This document shows positions 51,752 through 60,644 of a stretch of 64,000 nt of DNA, one piece after another. Both the position numbers and the translations under genes were made by a program. Under the pieces are notes generated by a model. The model saw only the letters and a program-made list of their open reading frames with translations, was not told where the DNA came from and did no database searches. Origin of the DNA: an uncultured Oscillospiraceae bacterium (lineage in GTDB: Bacteria; Bacillota; Clostridia; Oscillospirales; Oscillospiraceae); NCBI GenBank assembly GCA_934646005.1, contig CAKUED010000010.1, positions 1-64,000 on the forward strand, in the 5' to 3' direction. The number at the start of each line of letters is the position of its first letter. Within the stretch, counting starts at the first letter, position 1.

Positions 51752-52696
51752 ATGAGTAAGATTTCTGTGATCGGCGCGGGCAGTGTGGGCGCGACTATTG
51801 CAAACGACCTGATGATCCAGGGCACGGCTTCCGAGATCGTTCTGGTGGACATCAACAAGCAGAAGGCATTCGGCGAGGCGCTGGATATTTATCAGGGCGC
51901 GCCGTTCTGCTCTCCCGCCATTGTGCGCTCGGGCGACTATGCCGCGACCGCCGGCTCTGACATCGTGGTCATCACGTCGGGTATGCCGCGCAAGGCAGGT
52001 CAGTCCCGTCTGGACCTCGCGCAGGCAAACGTCAATATCATCAAGGACATCGCGCCGCAGGTCGTGAAGGCCGCGCCGAACGCGAAATATGTCATCGTCT
52101 CGAACCCCGTGGACGTGCTGACCTATGTGTTCCACAAGGTCTCCGGGCTGCCTGAGAACCAGATCATCGGCTCCGGCACGATCCTCGACACCAGCCGCCT
52201 GCAGTCCGAGCTGGCGAAGATCTTCCGCATCAGCCCCAAGAACGTGCACGCGCACGTCTACGGCGAGCATGGCGATTCCTCGTTCGTGCCCTGGTCGCTG
52301 GTACACATCGCCAACAACCATGTGGACGCCTACAAGGAAAGCTCCCCGGATAAGGACCGCATCGACTGGCATCAGCAGTACGCCGAGATCGAAGAGTTCG
52401 TCCGTACCTCGGGCGGTCAGGTCATCAAGGCGAAGGGCGCAACGTTCTATGCCGTCGCGATGTCCGTGTGCCACCTGTGCAAGTGCCTGCTGAACACCGC
52501 CGGCACGGCGCTGACGATCTCCACGCTGATGCACGGAGAATACGGTGTGAGCGATGTGTGTCTGTCCACGCTGGCGCTGGTCGATAACACCGGCGTGCGC
52601 GGCAAGATCCTCAACAAGCTCACCGACGAGGAGGTCGCCAGACTCCAGAACAGCGCAAACAAGCTCAAGGAAGTCATCGCGCAGATCAACATTTAA
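51752..52696 (+). CDS. mdh: LDH-like malate dehydrogenase
   Basis: The product has 314 residues from ATG 51752 (MSKISVIGAGSVG); an ATG at 51740 overlaps the AAAGGA and is less likely. The fold is that of lactate dehydrogenase (NPVDVLTYVFHKVSG, GSGTILDTSRLQS, YGEHGDSSF). In the substrate loop GMPRKAGQSRLDL the specificity residue, Gln in lactate dehydrogenases, is Arg80 (family position 102). Arg here binds the second carboxylate of oxaloacetate and is the hallmark of malate dehydrogenase. Context supports this, since fumarase and fumarate reductase follow. It would turn oxaloacetate into malate using NADH. Confidence 0.8.
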   Translation: MSKISVIGAGSVGATIANDLMIQGTASEIVLVDINKQKAFGEALDIYQGAPFCSPAIVRSGDYAATAGSDIVVITSGMPRKAGQSRLDLAQANVNIIKDIAPQVVKAAPNAKYVIVSNPVDVLTYVFHKVSGLPENQIIGSGTILDTSRLQSELAKIFRISPKNVHAHVYGEHGDSSFVPWSLVHIANNHVDAYKESSPDKDRIDWHQQYAEIEEFVRTSGGQVIKAKGATFYAVAMSVCHLCKCLLNTAGTALTISTLMHGEYGVSDVCLSTLALVDNTGVRGKILNKLTDEEVARLQNSANKLKEVIAQINI

Positions 52697-52752
52697 CGAA
52701 TACCATACAGCCCGCGCCGGAAAAACCGGCGCGGGCGCAGGATGTATCAGGG

Positions 52753-52791
52753 CGTCACATCGCGCGGCGGACTGCCGGATGTGACGTTTTT
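52753..52791 (+). terminator. Terminator or attenuator hairpin between mdh and fumC
   Basis: CGTCACATC (52753-52761) pairs with GATGTGACG (52778-52786) and is followed by TTTTT. It lies 43 bases before the fumC start. A second GC-rich hairpin without T-run (CCCGCGCCGG/CCGGCGCGGG) precedes it. No clear promoter for fumC was found, so partial read-through is likely. Confidence 0.65.
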
Positions 52792-52833
52792 CCTGAGTGA
52801 CCGACAAATTACACTATCGGAGGGAACAGTTTT

Positions 52834-54210
52834 ATGGAATACCGCATGGAGCATGATTCAATGGGCGAGGTCCGCGTCCCGGCGGACCGCTACTGGGCGG
52901 CGCAGACCCAGCGCAGCCACGAGAATTTCCCCATCGGCGTGGGTATCGAGATCATGCCGCGTGAGATCACACACGCCTTCGGCATCCTGAAAAAGGCGGC
53001 GGCGATCGCCAACCACGCGCTGCGCCCCGAAAAGATGACGGACGAAAAGCTGGCGGCGATCTCGCAGGCGTGCGACGAGGTCATTTCGGGCAGCCTGAAC
53101 GACCATTTCCCGCTGGTGGTGTGGCAGACCGGCTCGGGCACGCAGTCGAACATGAACGCCAACGAGGTCATTGCCAACCGTGGCAATGAGATCGCGGGCA
53201 AAAAGCTCCTGCACCCGAATGACGACATCAATATGTCCCAGTCGTCGAACGACACCTTCCCCACGGCGATGCACATCGCTGCCGTCGCCGCCATCGAGGA
53301 CAAGCTCTTCCCGGCGATCGACAAGCTGGTGGCGACGCTGCTGCGTCTGGAAGAAGAAAACCGCGGCATCGTAAAATCCGGGCGCACGCATTTGCAGGAC
53401 GCCACGCCCATCGAGTTCTCGCAGGAGATCTCCGGCTGGCGCAGCAGTCTGGAAAAGGACCGCAAAATGCTCGAGCTCGCGCTCCCGCCGCTGAAAGAGC
53501 TGGCACTGGGCGGCACGGCGGTCGGCACGGGTCTGAACGCGCCGAAGGGCTTTGACATCAAGGTCGCCGAGGCAGTCTCCGAGCTGACCGGCAAGGACTT
53601 CATCACCGCGCCGAATAAATTCCACGCCCTCACGAGCAAGGACGAGCTCGTTTTTGCGCACGGCGCGGTCAAGGCGCTGGCGGCGGACATGATGAAGATC
53701 GCAAACGACGTGCGCTGGCTGGCATCCGGCCCGCGCGACGGTCTGGGCGAAATTTTCATCCCCGAAAACGAACCCGGCTCGTCCATCATGCCCGGCAAGG
53801 TCAACCCCACGCAGTGCGAGGCGGTCACGATGGTCGCCGTGCAGGTCATGGGCAACGATGTGGCGGTGGGTCTTGCCGCGTCGCAGGGCAACTTTGAGCT
53901 GAACGTGTTCATGCCCGTCTGCATCTACAACTTCCTGCAATCCGCGCGGCTGCTGGCGGAGTCGATCGTGTCCTTTAACGATCACTGCGCCGTGGGCATC
54001 ACCGCCAACCGCGAAAAGATGCACCACAATCTCTACAATTCGCTCATGCTGGTCACGGCGCTCAACCCCTACATCGGCTATGAAAACGCCGCCAAGACCG
54101 CAAAGAAGGCATATAAGGAAAACATCTCGCTGAAGGAAGCGTGCGTGGCGCTCGGCTTCCTGACGGCGGAAAAATTCGACGAAGTGTTCCATCCCGAACA
54201 GATGGTCTGA
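52834..54210 (+). CDS. fumC: Class II fumarate hydratase
   Basis: The product has 458 residues. Fumarase C interconverts malate and fumarate and needs no Fe-S cluster. The fumarase/aspartase signature [11 protein letters not shown] is intact. Other landmarks are [34 protein letters not shown] and [18 protein letters not shown] is 10 bases before the ATG. The hdrB gene begins 10 bases after the stop, so fumarase is the first of an operon that supplies fumarate to the reductase at its far end. Aspartase is unlikely given the [10 protein letters not shown] block. Confidence 0.95.
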   Translation: MEYRMEHDSMGEVRVPADRYWAAQTQRSHENFPIGVGIEIMPREITHAFGILKKAAAIANHALRPEKMTDEKLAAISQACDEVISGSLNDHFPLVVWQTGSGTQSNMNANEVIANRGNEIAGKKLLHPNDDINMSQSSNDTFPTAMHIAAVAAIEDKLFPAIDKLVATLLRLEEENRGIVKSGRTHLQDATPIEFSQEISGWRSSLEKDRKMLELALPPLKELALGGTAVGTGLNAPKGFDIKVAEAVSELTGKDFITAPNKFHALTSKDELVFAHGAVKALAADMMKIANDVRWLASGPRDGLGEIFIPENEPGSSIMPGKVNPTQCEAVTMVAVQVMGNDVAVGLAASQGNFELNVFMPVCIYNFLQSARLLAESIVSFNDHCAVGITANREKMHHNLYNSLMLVTALNPYIGYENAAKTAKKAYKENISLKEACVALGFLTAEKFDEVFHPEQMV

Positions 54211-54220
54211 GGTGAGGTTT

Positions 54221-55012
54221 ATGACATTCAGTTATTTTCCGGGCTGCACGCTGAAAACAAAGGGCAAGCAGCTCGACCTGTACGGCAGAAAAGCCGCGCA
54301 GGCGCTGGGATTTGAGCTGTGCGAGCTGCCGGACTGGCAGTGCTGCGGCGCGGTGTATCCCATGGCGAAGGACGAAATTGCGACCCGCCTGTCGTCTGTG
54401 CGGGCGCTTGCCGCCGCGCGCGACGCCGGGCAGGAGCTGGTGACGCTGTGCTCGGCGTGCCATCACGTCATCAAGCGCGTGAACGGCGATCTGCAGCGCG
54501 ACGAGACCATTGCCTCGCGCGTGCAGAATTACTTACAGCTCGACGTGCCGTACACGGGCGAGACGACGGTGCTGCACTATCTGGAGGTCCTGCGTGACCG
54601 CGTCGGCTTTGACGAGCTGGCGAAAAAGGTCACAAATCCGCTCACGGGGCGCAGGATCGGCGCGTATTACGGCTGTCTGCTGCTCCGCCCCGGCAAGGAA
54701 ATGGGTTTTGACGACCCCGAAAATCCGACCATTCTGGAGGATTTTATCCGCGCCATCGGCGCAGAGCCTGTCGTGTGGGCGCGGCGCAACGAGTGCTGCG
54801 GCGGCTACACCGTGGTCGAGGGCAGGGAGTTCGCCAAAAAGCAGGTGGACAAGCTCATGGAAAACGCCAAAGCGTGCGGCGCACAGGAGCTCATCACCGC
54901 CTGCCCGCTTTGTATGTACAATCTCACCGCGAACGCGGAGGCGGGGCTGCCGGTGCATTACTTTACCGAGCTGCTTGCCGAGGCGCTGGGCGTGAAGGAG
55001 GATGCCGAATGA
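54221..55012 (+). CDS. hdrB: HdrB-like heterodisulfide reductase subunit B
   Basis: The start ATG 54221 is preceded by AGGTGAGG; a GTG at 54212 is possible. The 263-residue product carries two complete CCG domains: FPGCTL, CCGAVYPM, CSACHH in the first and YYGCLLL, CCGGYTV, CPLCMYN in the second. In HdrB these bind the two non-cubane 4Fe-4S clusters that reduce a disulfide. Bacteria lack the CoM-CoB disulfide, so here the partner may be another disulfide or the fumarate reductase subunits encoded downstream. It overlaps hdrC by 4 bases. Confidence 0.9.
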   Translation: MTFSYFPGCTLKTKGKQLDLYGRKAAQALGFELCELPDWQCCGAVYPMAKDEIATRLSSVRALAAARDAGQELVTLCSACHHVIKRVNGDLQRDETIASRVQNYLQLDVPYTGETTVLHYLEVLRDRVGFDELAKKVTNPLTGRRIGAYYGCLLLRPGKEMGFDDPENPTILEDFIRAIGAEPVVWARRNECCGGYTVVEGREFAKKQVDKLMENAKACGAQELITACPLCMYNLTANAEAGLPVHYFTELLAEALGVKEDAE

Positions 55013-55395
55013 ACAGGGACTATCTGATCGAGGATGTAAAGCGCATCGCCGGCGTCAATCCGAGAAAGTGCATGAAGTGCGGCAAGTGCTCCGGCGCGTG
55101 CCCGGCGTATGACGAGATGGACTACCATCCGCATCAGTTCGTGGATATGGTCGAAACAGGACGCATCGAAGAGCTGATGAACTCGCGCGGCATTTACCGC
55201 TGCCTGAGCTGCTTTGCGTGTGTGGAGCGCTGCCCGCGCAGTGTTGAGCCTGCCGCGCTCATCGAAGCCGTGCGCGACGCCGTCGTGCGTCAGCAGGGCG
55301 CGGATCACCTGAAGGCGGAACGCATCCCCGAAATCCTGGACGAGGACATCCCGCAGCAGGCGATCACCAGCGCATTCCGTAAATATAAAAAGTAA
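55009..55395 (+). CDS. hdrC: HdrC-like iron-sulfur subunit
   Basis: The start ATG 55009 overlaps the hdrB stop (ATGA) and has AAGGAGG 7 bases upstream. The 128-residue protein has two ferredoxin-type 4Fe-4S sites: KCMKCGKCSGACP and RCLSCFACVERCP. HdrC passes electrons between HdrA and HdrB. Length is shorter than methanogen HdrC (about 180-190), missing mainly terminal extensions. The hdrA gene begins 12 bases later. Confidence 0.92.
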   Translation: MNRDYLIEDVKRIAGVNPRKCMKCGKCSGACPAYDEMDYHPHQFVDMVETGRIEELMNSRGIYRCLSCFACVERCPRSVEPAALIEAVRDAVVRQQGADHLKAERIPEILDEDIPQQAITSAFRKYKK

Positions 55396-55407
55396 GGGGG
55401 GAGAGCA

Positions 55408-57399
55408 ATGCAGAGGATCGGTGTGTTTGTCTGCCACTGCGGTACGAATATCGCCGCAACGGTGGACGTCAAAAAAGTCGCGGAAACTCTTGGGCATGAG
55501 CCCGGCGTTGTTTTCTCGACCGAGTATCAGTATATGTGCTCGCAGAGCGGGCAGGATCTCATCAAAAACGCCATTCACGAGCACAAGCTCACAGGCGTGG
55601 TCGTGTGCTCCTGCTCCCCGCGTATGCACGAGCAGACGTTCCGCAAGACCTGCGCGTCGGCGGGGCTGAACGGCTACATGGTGGAGATCGCCAACATCCG
55701 CGAGCAGTGCTCCTGGATCCATAAGGATAAAGAGGAAGCCACGGAAAAGGCGGTCATCCTCGGCAGAGCCGCCATCGCCAAGGTGCATCTGAACGCGCCG
55801 CTCACGGCGGGCGAGAGCCCCGTGACGAAGCGCGCGCTCGTCATCGGCGGCGGCATCGCCGGCATCCAGACGGCGCTGGACATCGCCGACGCCGGCTTTG
55901 AGGTGGACATCGTGGAAAAGAAGCCCACCATCGGCGGCAAAATGACCCAGATCGACAAGACGTTCCCCACGCTCGACTGCGCGGCGTGCATCCTCACGCC
56001 GAAAATGGTCGAGGCGGCGCAGAACGAAAAGATCAAGATCTACGCCTATTCCGAGGTCGAGGCGGTCAAGGGCTTTGTCGGAAACTTCCATGTGACCATC
56101 CGCAAAAAGGCGCGGTATGTGAAAGAGGACGTCTGCACCGGCTGCGGTCTTTGCACCGAAAAGTGCCCGCAGAAAAAAGTCCCGAACGATTTTAACCTCG
56201 GGCTCGACACCCGCCGCGCCATCTACATCCCGTTTGCGCAGGCCGTGCCGAAGATCGCCACCATCGACGCAGACTACTGCACCATGCTCAAGACCGGCAA
56301 GTGCGGCGTGTGCTCCAAGGTGTGCACCGCGGGCGCGATCGACTACAAGCAGCAGGATACGCTGGTGGAGCAGGAGTACGGCGCGATCGTGGTCGCTACC
56401 GGCTTTAACCCCATCAAGCTCGATAAGTTCGATGAGTTTGCGTACTCGCAGAGCCCGGACGTGGTGTCCAGTCTCGAATTTGAGCGCCTGATGAACGCTG
56501 CCGGTCCGACCGGCGGCACGCTGCTGCGCCCGTCCGACGGCACGCACCCGAAAACGCTGGTGTTCGTGCAGTGCGTCGGCTCGCGCTGCGACGGCGCGGA
56601 GAAGGGCAAGCCCTACTGCTCGAAGATCTGCTGTATGTACACGGCGAAGCACGCCATGCTCTGCCGCGAAAAATACCCCGACACGGATGTGTATGTGTTC
56701 TACATCGACGTGCGCACCCCCGGCAAGAACTTTGACGAGTTCTACCGCCGCGCGGTCGAGGAATACGGCGTGCACTACATCAAGGGCATGGTCGGCAAGG
56801 TCGTGCCGGAAAACGGCAAGCTGAAGGTGCAGGCGTCCGACCTCATCGGCGGGCGGCAGCTCCACATCGACGCGGACATGGTCGTGCTCGCGGCGGCGAT
56901 CGAGCCGGACGAGACGGCAAGACCCCTTGCCACGATGCTCACCGCGTCCATGGATACGAACGACTTCTTTACCGAAGCGCACCCGAAGCTGCGCCCGGTG
57001 GAAAGCCCCACGGCGGGCATCTTCCTCTCCGGCGCGTGCCAGGGACCGAAGGACATCCCCGAAACGGTCGCGCAGGCGGGCGCGGCGGCGTCCAAGGTCA
57101 TCGGGCTGCTTGCCAAGGACCATCTGACGTGCAACCCGTGCGTTGCGCAGCCGGACGAGATGATGTGCAACGGCTGCTCCAACTGCGAAAAGGTGTGCCC
57201 CTACGGCGCAATTACTTATATCGACAAGGAATTTAGAGGTCCGAACCGCACGACGCTCCTCCGCCGCGTGGCGCAGGTCAACCCGGCGGTGTGCCAGGGC
57301 TGCGGCGCGTGCACGGTGGCGTGTATGTCCGGCGCGATGGATCTCAAGGGCTTCTCCAACAAGCAGATCATGGCGGAGGTGGATGCGATATGCAGGTAA
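55408..57399 (+). CDS. hdrA: HdrA-like electron-bifurcating flavoprotein subunit
   Basis: The product has 663 residues, the usual HdrA size. The N-terminal region has CHCG and CSCSPRMHE. A Rossmann FAD site, VIGGGIAGIQTALDIADAG, follows near 145, then the HdrA block DKTFPTLDCAACILTPKMVE. Ferredoxin-type motifs are CTGCGLCTEKCP, CNGCSNCEKVCP and CQGCGACTVAC, with a further cysteine group CGVCSKVCTAGA. HdrA's FAD is the known bifurcation site in methanogens. GGGGGGAG precedes the start, and the MvhD-like gene overlaps its 3' end by 10 bases. Confidence 0.93.
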   Translation: MQRIGVFVCHCGTNIAATVDVKKVAETLGHEPGVVFSTEYQYMCSQSGQDLIKNAIHEHKLTGVVVCSCSPRMHEQTFRKTCASAGLNGYMVEIANIREQCSWIHKDKEEATEKAVILGRAAIAKVHLNAPLTAGESPVTKRALVIGGGIAGIQTALDIADAGFEVDIVEKKPTIGGKMTQIDKTFPTLDCAACILTPKMVEAAQNEKIKIYAYSEVEAVKGFVGNFHVTIRKKARYVKEDVCTGCGLCTEKCPQKKVPNDFNLGLDTRRAIYIPFAQAVPKIATIDADYCTMLKTGKCGVCSKVCTAGAIDYKQQDTLVEQEYGAIVVATGFNPIKLDKFDEFAYSQSPDVVSSLEFERLMNAAGPTGGTLLRPSDGTHPKTLVFVQCVGSRCDGAEKGKPYCSKICCMYTAKHAMLCREKYPDTDVYVFYIDVRTPGKNFDEFYRRAVEEYGVHYIKGMVGKVVPENGKLKVQASDLIGGRQLHIDADMVVLAAAIEPDETARPLATMLTASMDTNDFFTEAHPKLRPVESPTAGIFLSGACQGPKDIPETVAQAGAAASKVIGLLAKDHLTCNPCVAQPDEMMCNGCSNCEKVCPYGAITYIDKEFRGPNRTTLLRRVAQVNPAVCQGCGACTVACMSGAMDLKGFSNKQIMAEVDAICR

Positions 57400-57827
57400 A
57401 TGAAAGCTGGAAACCCACCATCGTTGCATTTTGCTGCAACTGGTGCTCGTATGCGGGCGCGGATCTGTCGGGCACGAACCGGCTGAACTATCCGGCGAAC
57501 GTCAAGATCATCCGCATCCCGTGCTCCTGCCGTCTGAACCCGATGTTCATCCTGCGCGCGTTCCAGCGCGGCGCGGACGGCGTGATCCTGTGCGGCTGCC
57601 ACCCCGGCGACTGCCACTACACCACCGGCAACTACTATGCCCGCCGCCGCATGACGCTGCTGTTCTCGATGCTCGACTTCCTCGGCATCGAAAAGGAGCG
57701 CACGCGCGTGGAGTGGGTGTCCGCCGCGGAGGGCGCAAAATTTGCCGCCACGATGAACGATTTTGTGGCGACGATCACCAAACTCGGCGAAAACCGCAGA
57801 TTGGAGGACCTGAGATGCAAGGAGTAA
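57390..57827 (+). CDS. MvhD/FlxD-like electron transfer subunit
   Basis: The start ATG 57390 (MQVNESWKPTIVAFCCNWCSY) follows GGCGGAGG and gives 145 residues. It shows the MvhD-type cysteines: FCCNWCSYAGAD, IPCSCRLNP, and CGCHPGDCHY, which hold a 2Fe-2S cluster. MvhD-like proteins connect a hydrogenase or flavin NADH oxidase module to HdrA. No hydrogenase genes are present, so it most likely links the Flx-type module downstream to HdrABC. It overlaps both neighbours (10 and 13 bases). Confidence 0.9.
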   Translation: MQVNESWKPTIVAFCCNWCSYAGADLSGTNRLNYPANVKIIRIPCSCRLNPMFILRAFQRGADGVILCGCHPGDCHYTTGNYYARRRMTLLFSMLDFLGIEKERTRVEWVSAAEGAKFAATMNDFVATITKLGENRRLEDLRCKE

Positions 57828-58789
57828 AGGAAAAGGCATTGGCGCTGCTCCAGAGCGGGACGGTCGATCGCGTGCTCGGCTGGAAGGCGGGCGAGTTCTT
57901 CTACGACCTGACCCCGGCGGTGTTCACATCTGCCGAAGAAATTGAAAAGGATTTCGTCTGGAGCGCATTCTCGGCAGCCAATCTCTCAAAATACCTCATT
58001 CAGGAGTCCCGCAAGGGCGGCAAGGTCGCGGCGTTTTTGAAGCCGTGTGACAGCTACTCCTTTGTGCAGCTTCTGAAGGAGCACCGCATCTGGCGTGACC
58101 ACGTTTACGTTGTGGGCGTGCAGTGTGACGGGATGTGTGACATCGACAAGATCCGCGCCGCGGGCTGCAAGGGCGTCACGGCGGTCGCGGAGGACGGCGA
58201 TGCGCTTCGCGTCACGACGCTCACGGGCGAAAAGACCGTAAACAAGCAGGATGTGCTGCTTGGGCGCTGCACGGTGTGCAAGTCCAAGAAGCTCGTGGAA
58301 TTTGACGAGCTGCTCGGCGAGCAGGGCGAGGAGCTGGATTCTGCCCGCTTTGACGAGGTGGCAAAGCTCGAAGCCATGACCCCCGAAGAGCGCTATGCGT
58401 TCTGGCGCGGCGAGCTTTCGCGCTGCATCCGCTGCAACGCCTGCCGCAACGTCTGCCCCGCGTGCTCGTGCGAAAAGTGTGTGTTTGATAACCACGACCT
58501 CGGTACGGATAATAAGGCGGCGGCGGACAGCTTTGAGGAGAATTTCTTCCACATCATCCGCGCGTTCCATGTGGCGGCGCGCTGCACCGACTGCGGCGAG
58601 TGCTCGCGGGTCTGCCCGCAGCATATCCCGCTGCATCTGCTCAACCGCAAGTTCATTAAGGACATCAACGACCTGTACGGCGTTTATCAGGCTGGCGCGG
58701 ATATGGATACGAAGCCGCCGCTGATGAACTTTACCAAGGACGACTGTGAGCCGTCCGTCGTATACGAACGGGGAGGTGCAAAGGCATGA
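57815..58789 (+). CDS. FlxC-like 4Fe-4S dicluster protein (FrhB-related)
   Basis: The product has 324 residues beginning MQGVKEKALALLQSG after TTGGAGG. Its middle resembles the FrhB/FdhB-type reductase subunit (AAFLKPCDSYSFVQLLKE, VGVQCDGMCD, GRCTVCKSKKLVEFDEL). The last third holds two ferredoxin sites, RCIRCNACRNVCPACSCEKC and RCTDCGECSRVCP. In flx-hdr clusters of sulfate reducers a comparable subunit wires the flavin oxidoreductase to Hdr. It overlaps the MvhD-like gene by 13 bases and the next gene by 4. The exact partner order within the complex is inference. Confidence 0.85.
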   Translation: MQGVKEKALALLQSGTVDRVLGWKAGEFFYDLTPAVFTSAEEIEKDFVWSAFSAANLSKYLIQESRKGGKVAAFLKPCDSYSFVQLLKEHRIWRDHVYVVGVQCDGMCDIDKIRAAGCKGVTAVAEDGDALRVTTLTGEKTVNKQDVLLGRCTVCKSKKLVEFDELLGEQGEELDSARFDEVAKLEAMTPEERYAFWRGELSRCIRCNACRNVCPACSCEKCVFDNHDLGTDNKAAADSFEENFFHIIRAFHVAARCTDCGECSRVCPQHIPLHLLNRKFIKDINDLYGVYQAGADMDTKPPLMNFTKDDCEPSVVYERGGAKA

Positions 58790-59808
58790 AAAAGCTCCCG
58801 ATCGCAAAGCTGCCGGAGCTGTTCGCGGCGATCAGCGGCGAAAAGACCCTGTACATCCCGGCGCAGGACGCCTCCGGCGTCAGCAAATTTGCCGTCTGGC
58901 AGGAGGGCATGACGCTCTCGCCCGCGCTCAATACCGTGCGCAGCGCGAAGGATCTGTTCTTCCCGCAGGTGGAAAACCTCATGGGCTTTAAGGTCACGGG
59001 CAAGCAGATCGAGGTGCTGGAAAACCGCGACGTGACCGCGCCGTTCGTGCTGTTCGGCGTGCGCGCGTGCGACTGCCGCAGCTTTGACGTGCTCGACCGC
59101 GTGTTCCTCGCAGAGCCGGTGGATACCTACTATCAGACCCGCCGCGAAAACGGCACGATCGTGACCATGGCGTGCACCGAGCCGGAGGAAACGTGCTTCT
59201 GCGGTGCGTTCGGCATTGACGCGGCAGACCCGGCGGGCGACGTGACGTGCTGGATGGATGCCGAAAATCTCTACTGGCGCGCCAACACCGAAAAGGGCGA
59301 GGCACTGACAAAGAGCCTGAGCTGCCTGACTGACGGCGGCGACGACGCGGTCGCAGAGCAGCAGGCGCAGACGCGCGCGGTGATGAGCAAGCTGCCGCTG
59401 CACGATCTGGATCTGTCGAGCTTCGGCGCGGGCAAAACGAAGGCGCTCTTTGACCGCCCGGAATGGAAGCAGCTCTCTGAAAGCTGCCTTGGCTGCGGAA
59501 CGTGCACGTTCGTGTGCCCGACCTGCCAGTGCTACGACATTCAGGAGTTCAATACCGGCAAGACCGTCAAGCGTTTCCGCTGCTGGGATAGCTGTATGTA
59601 TTCCGACTTTACGAAAATGTCCGCCGGTCAGCCGCGCCCGACACAGCTCGAGCGCTTCCGCCAGCGCTTTATGCACAAGCTGGTGTATTACCCGGAAAAT
59701 AACGACGGGCTGTATAGCTGCGTGGGCTGCGGGCGCTGCCTGCAAAAGTGCCCCATCCACATGAACATTGCCAAAGTCATCCGAACACTGGGGGAGGAAG
59801 CAAAATGA
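58786..59808 (+). CDS. AsrA/FlxB-like 4Fe-4S subunit
   Basis: The product has 340 residues similar to the A subunit of anaerobic sulfite reductase and to the beta subunit of NAD(P)-linked sulfhydrogenases. An N-terminal region has ACDCRSFDVLDRVF and CFCGAFG. The C-terminal third has two 4Fe-4S sites, CLGCGTCTFVCPTCQC and CVGCGRCLQKCP. It would pass electrons from the flavin subunit encoded next. The siroheme AsrC is absent, so sulfite reduction is unlikely. It overlaps both neighbours by 4 bases. Confidence 0.88.
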   Translation: MKKLPIAKLPELFAAISGEKTLYIPAQDASGVSKFAVWQEGMTLSPALNTVRSAKDLFFPQVENLMGFKVTGKQIEVLENRDVTAPFVLFGVRACDCRSFDVLDRVFLAEPVDTYYQTRRENGTIVTMACTEPEETCFCGAFGIDAADPAGDVTCWMDAENLYWRANTEKGEALTKSLSCLTDGGDDAVAEQQAQTRAVMSKLPLHDLDLSSFGAGKTKALFDRPEWKQLSESCLGCGTCTFVCPTCQCYDIQEFNTGKTVKRFRCWDSCMYSDFTKMSAGQPRPTQLERFRQRFMHKLVYYPENNDGLYSCVGCGRCLQKCPIHMNIAKVIRTLGEEAK

Positions 59809-60632
59809 GAAAAGATCCCTTGATCCCCAACATCGGCGTGGTCACGAAAATTCGCGTGGACACGCCCGACGTCAAGACCTTCCGCGTGGTGGGACTTGAC
59901 GGCAAAAAGCCGTTTGAGCACATCCCGGGGCAATGCGCGATGCTCTCTATCCCCGGTGTGGGCGAGGCGCTGTTTTCCATCACGTCGTCGCCGACGGAAG
60001 AGGAATTTGTGGAGTTTTCCATCAAAAAATGCGGCTGCGTAACGCAGTGGCTGCACCAGATGGAGGAGGGGCAGCAGATCACGCTGCGAGGACCCTACGG
60101 CAACGGCTTCCCCGTGGACACGGCGTTCGCGGGCAAGGACCTGCTGTTCATCGCCGGCGGCATCGGTCTTGCGCCGCTGCACTCCGTTATCAACTACTGC
60201 CGCCACTACCGTGACCGCTACGGTAAGATCGACATCGTCTACGGCTCGCGCTCCAAGGAGGATCTGGTCGATTTCCAGGAGATCCTGGACGTGTGGTGCA
60301 AGGAGGATGGCATCAACGTCCACCTGACCATCGACCGCGAGCAGCCGGACTGGGACGGGCACGTCGGCTTTGTGCCGAACTATGTGAAGGAGCTGGGCTT
60401 TACCACGGATAAGACCGTTGTGATGTGCGGTCCTCCCATCATGATCAAGTTCACCCTCGCGGGGCTGATGGAGCTGGGCTTTGCCCGCACGCAGGTGTAC
60501 ACCACGATGGAGCTGAAGATGAAATGCGCGCTCGGCAAGTGCGGACGCTGCAACATCGGCAGCAAATACGTCTGCAAGGACGGCCCGGTGTTCCGCTTTG
60601 ACCAGCTCGACGAGCTGCCCAATGAATATTAA
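59805..60632 (+). CDS. AsrB/FlxA-like FAD/NAD(P)H-binding subunit
   Basis: The start is set at 59805 (ATGA overlap with the previous stop; GGGGAGG upstream), giving 275 residues. It has the ferredoxin-reductase fold: FAD site around GEALFSITSSP, NAD(P) site LLFIAGGIGLAPL, and a C-terminal 2Fe-2S site CALGKCGRCNIGSKYVC as in AsrB and dihydroorotate dehydrogenase B. It is the probable entry point for electrons from NADH or NADPH into the Flx-Hdr complex. The 13-base gap to the next gene keeps it inside the operon. Confidence 0.92.
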   Translation: MRKDPLIPNIGVVTKIRVDTPDVKTFRVVGLDGKKPFEHIPGQCAMLSIPGVGEALFSITSSPTEEEFVEFSIKKCGCVTQWLHQMEEGQQITLRGPYGNGFPVDTAFAGKDLLFIAGGIGLAPLHSVINYCRHYRDRYGKIDIVYGSRSKEDLVDFQEILDVWCKEDGINVHLTIDREQPDWDGHVGFVPNYVKELGFTTDKTVVMCGPPIMIKFTLAGLMELGFARTQVYTTMELKMKCALGKCGRCNIGSKYVCKDGPVFRFDQLDELPNEY

Positions 60633-60644
60633 GGAGAAACAGCG

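Noticed and set aside
51740..52696. L-lactate dehydrogenase
   Set aside because: Arg occupies the substrate-specificity position and the gene heads a fumarate-forming operon, so malate dehydrogenase is preferred.
58786..60632. Anaerobic sulfite reductase AsrAB
   Set aside because: The siroheme subunit AsrC is missing, and the genes are embedded between hdr and fumarate reductase genes.
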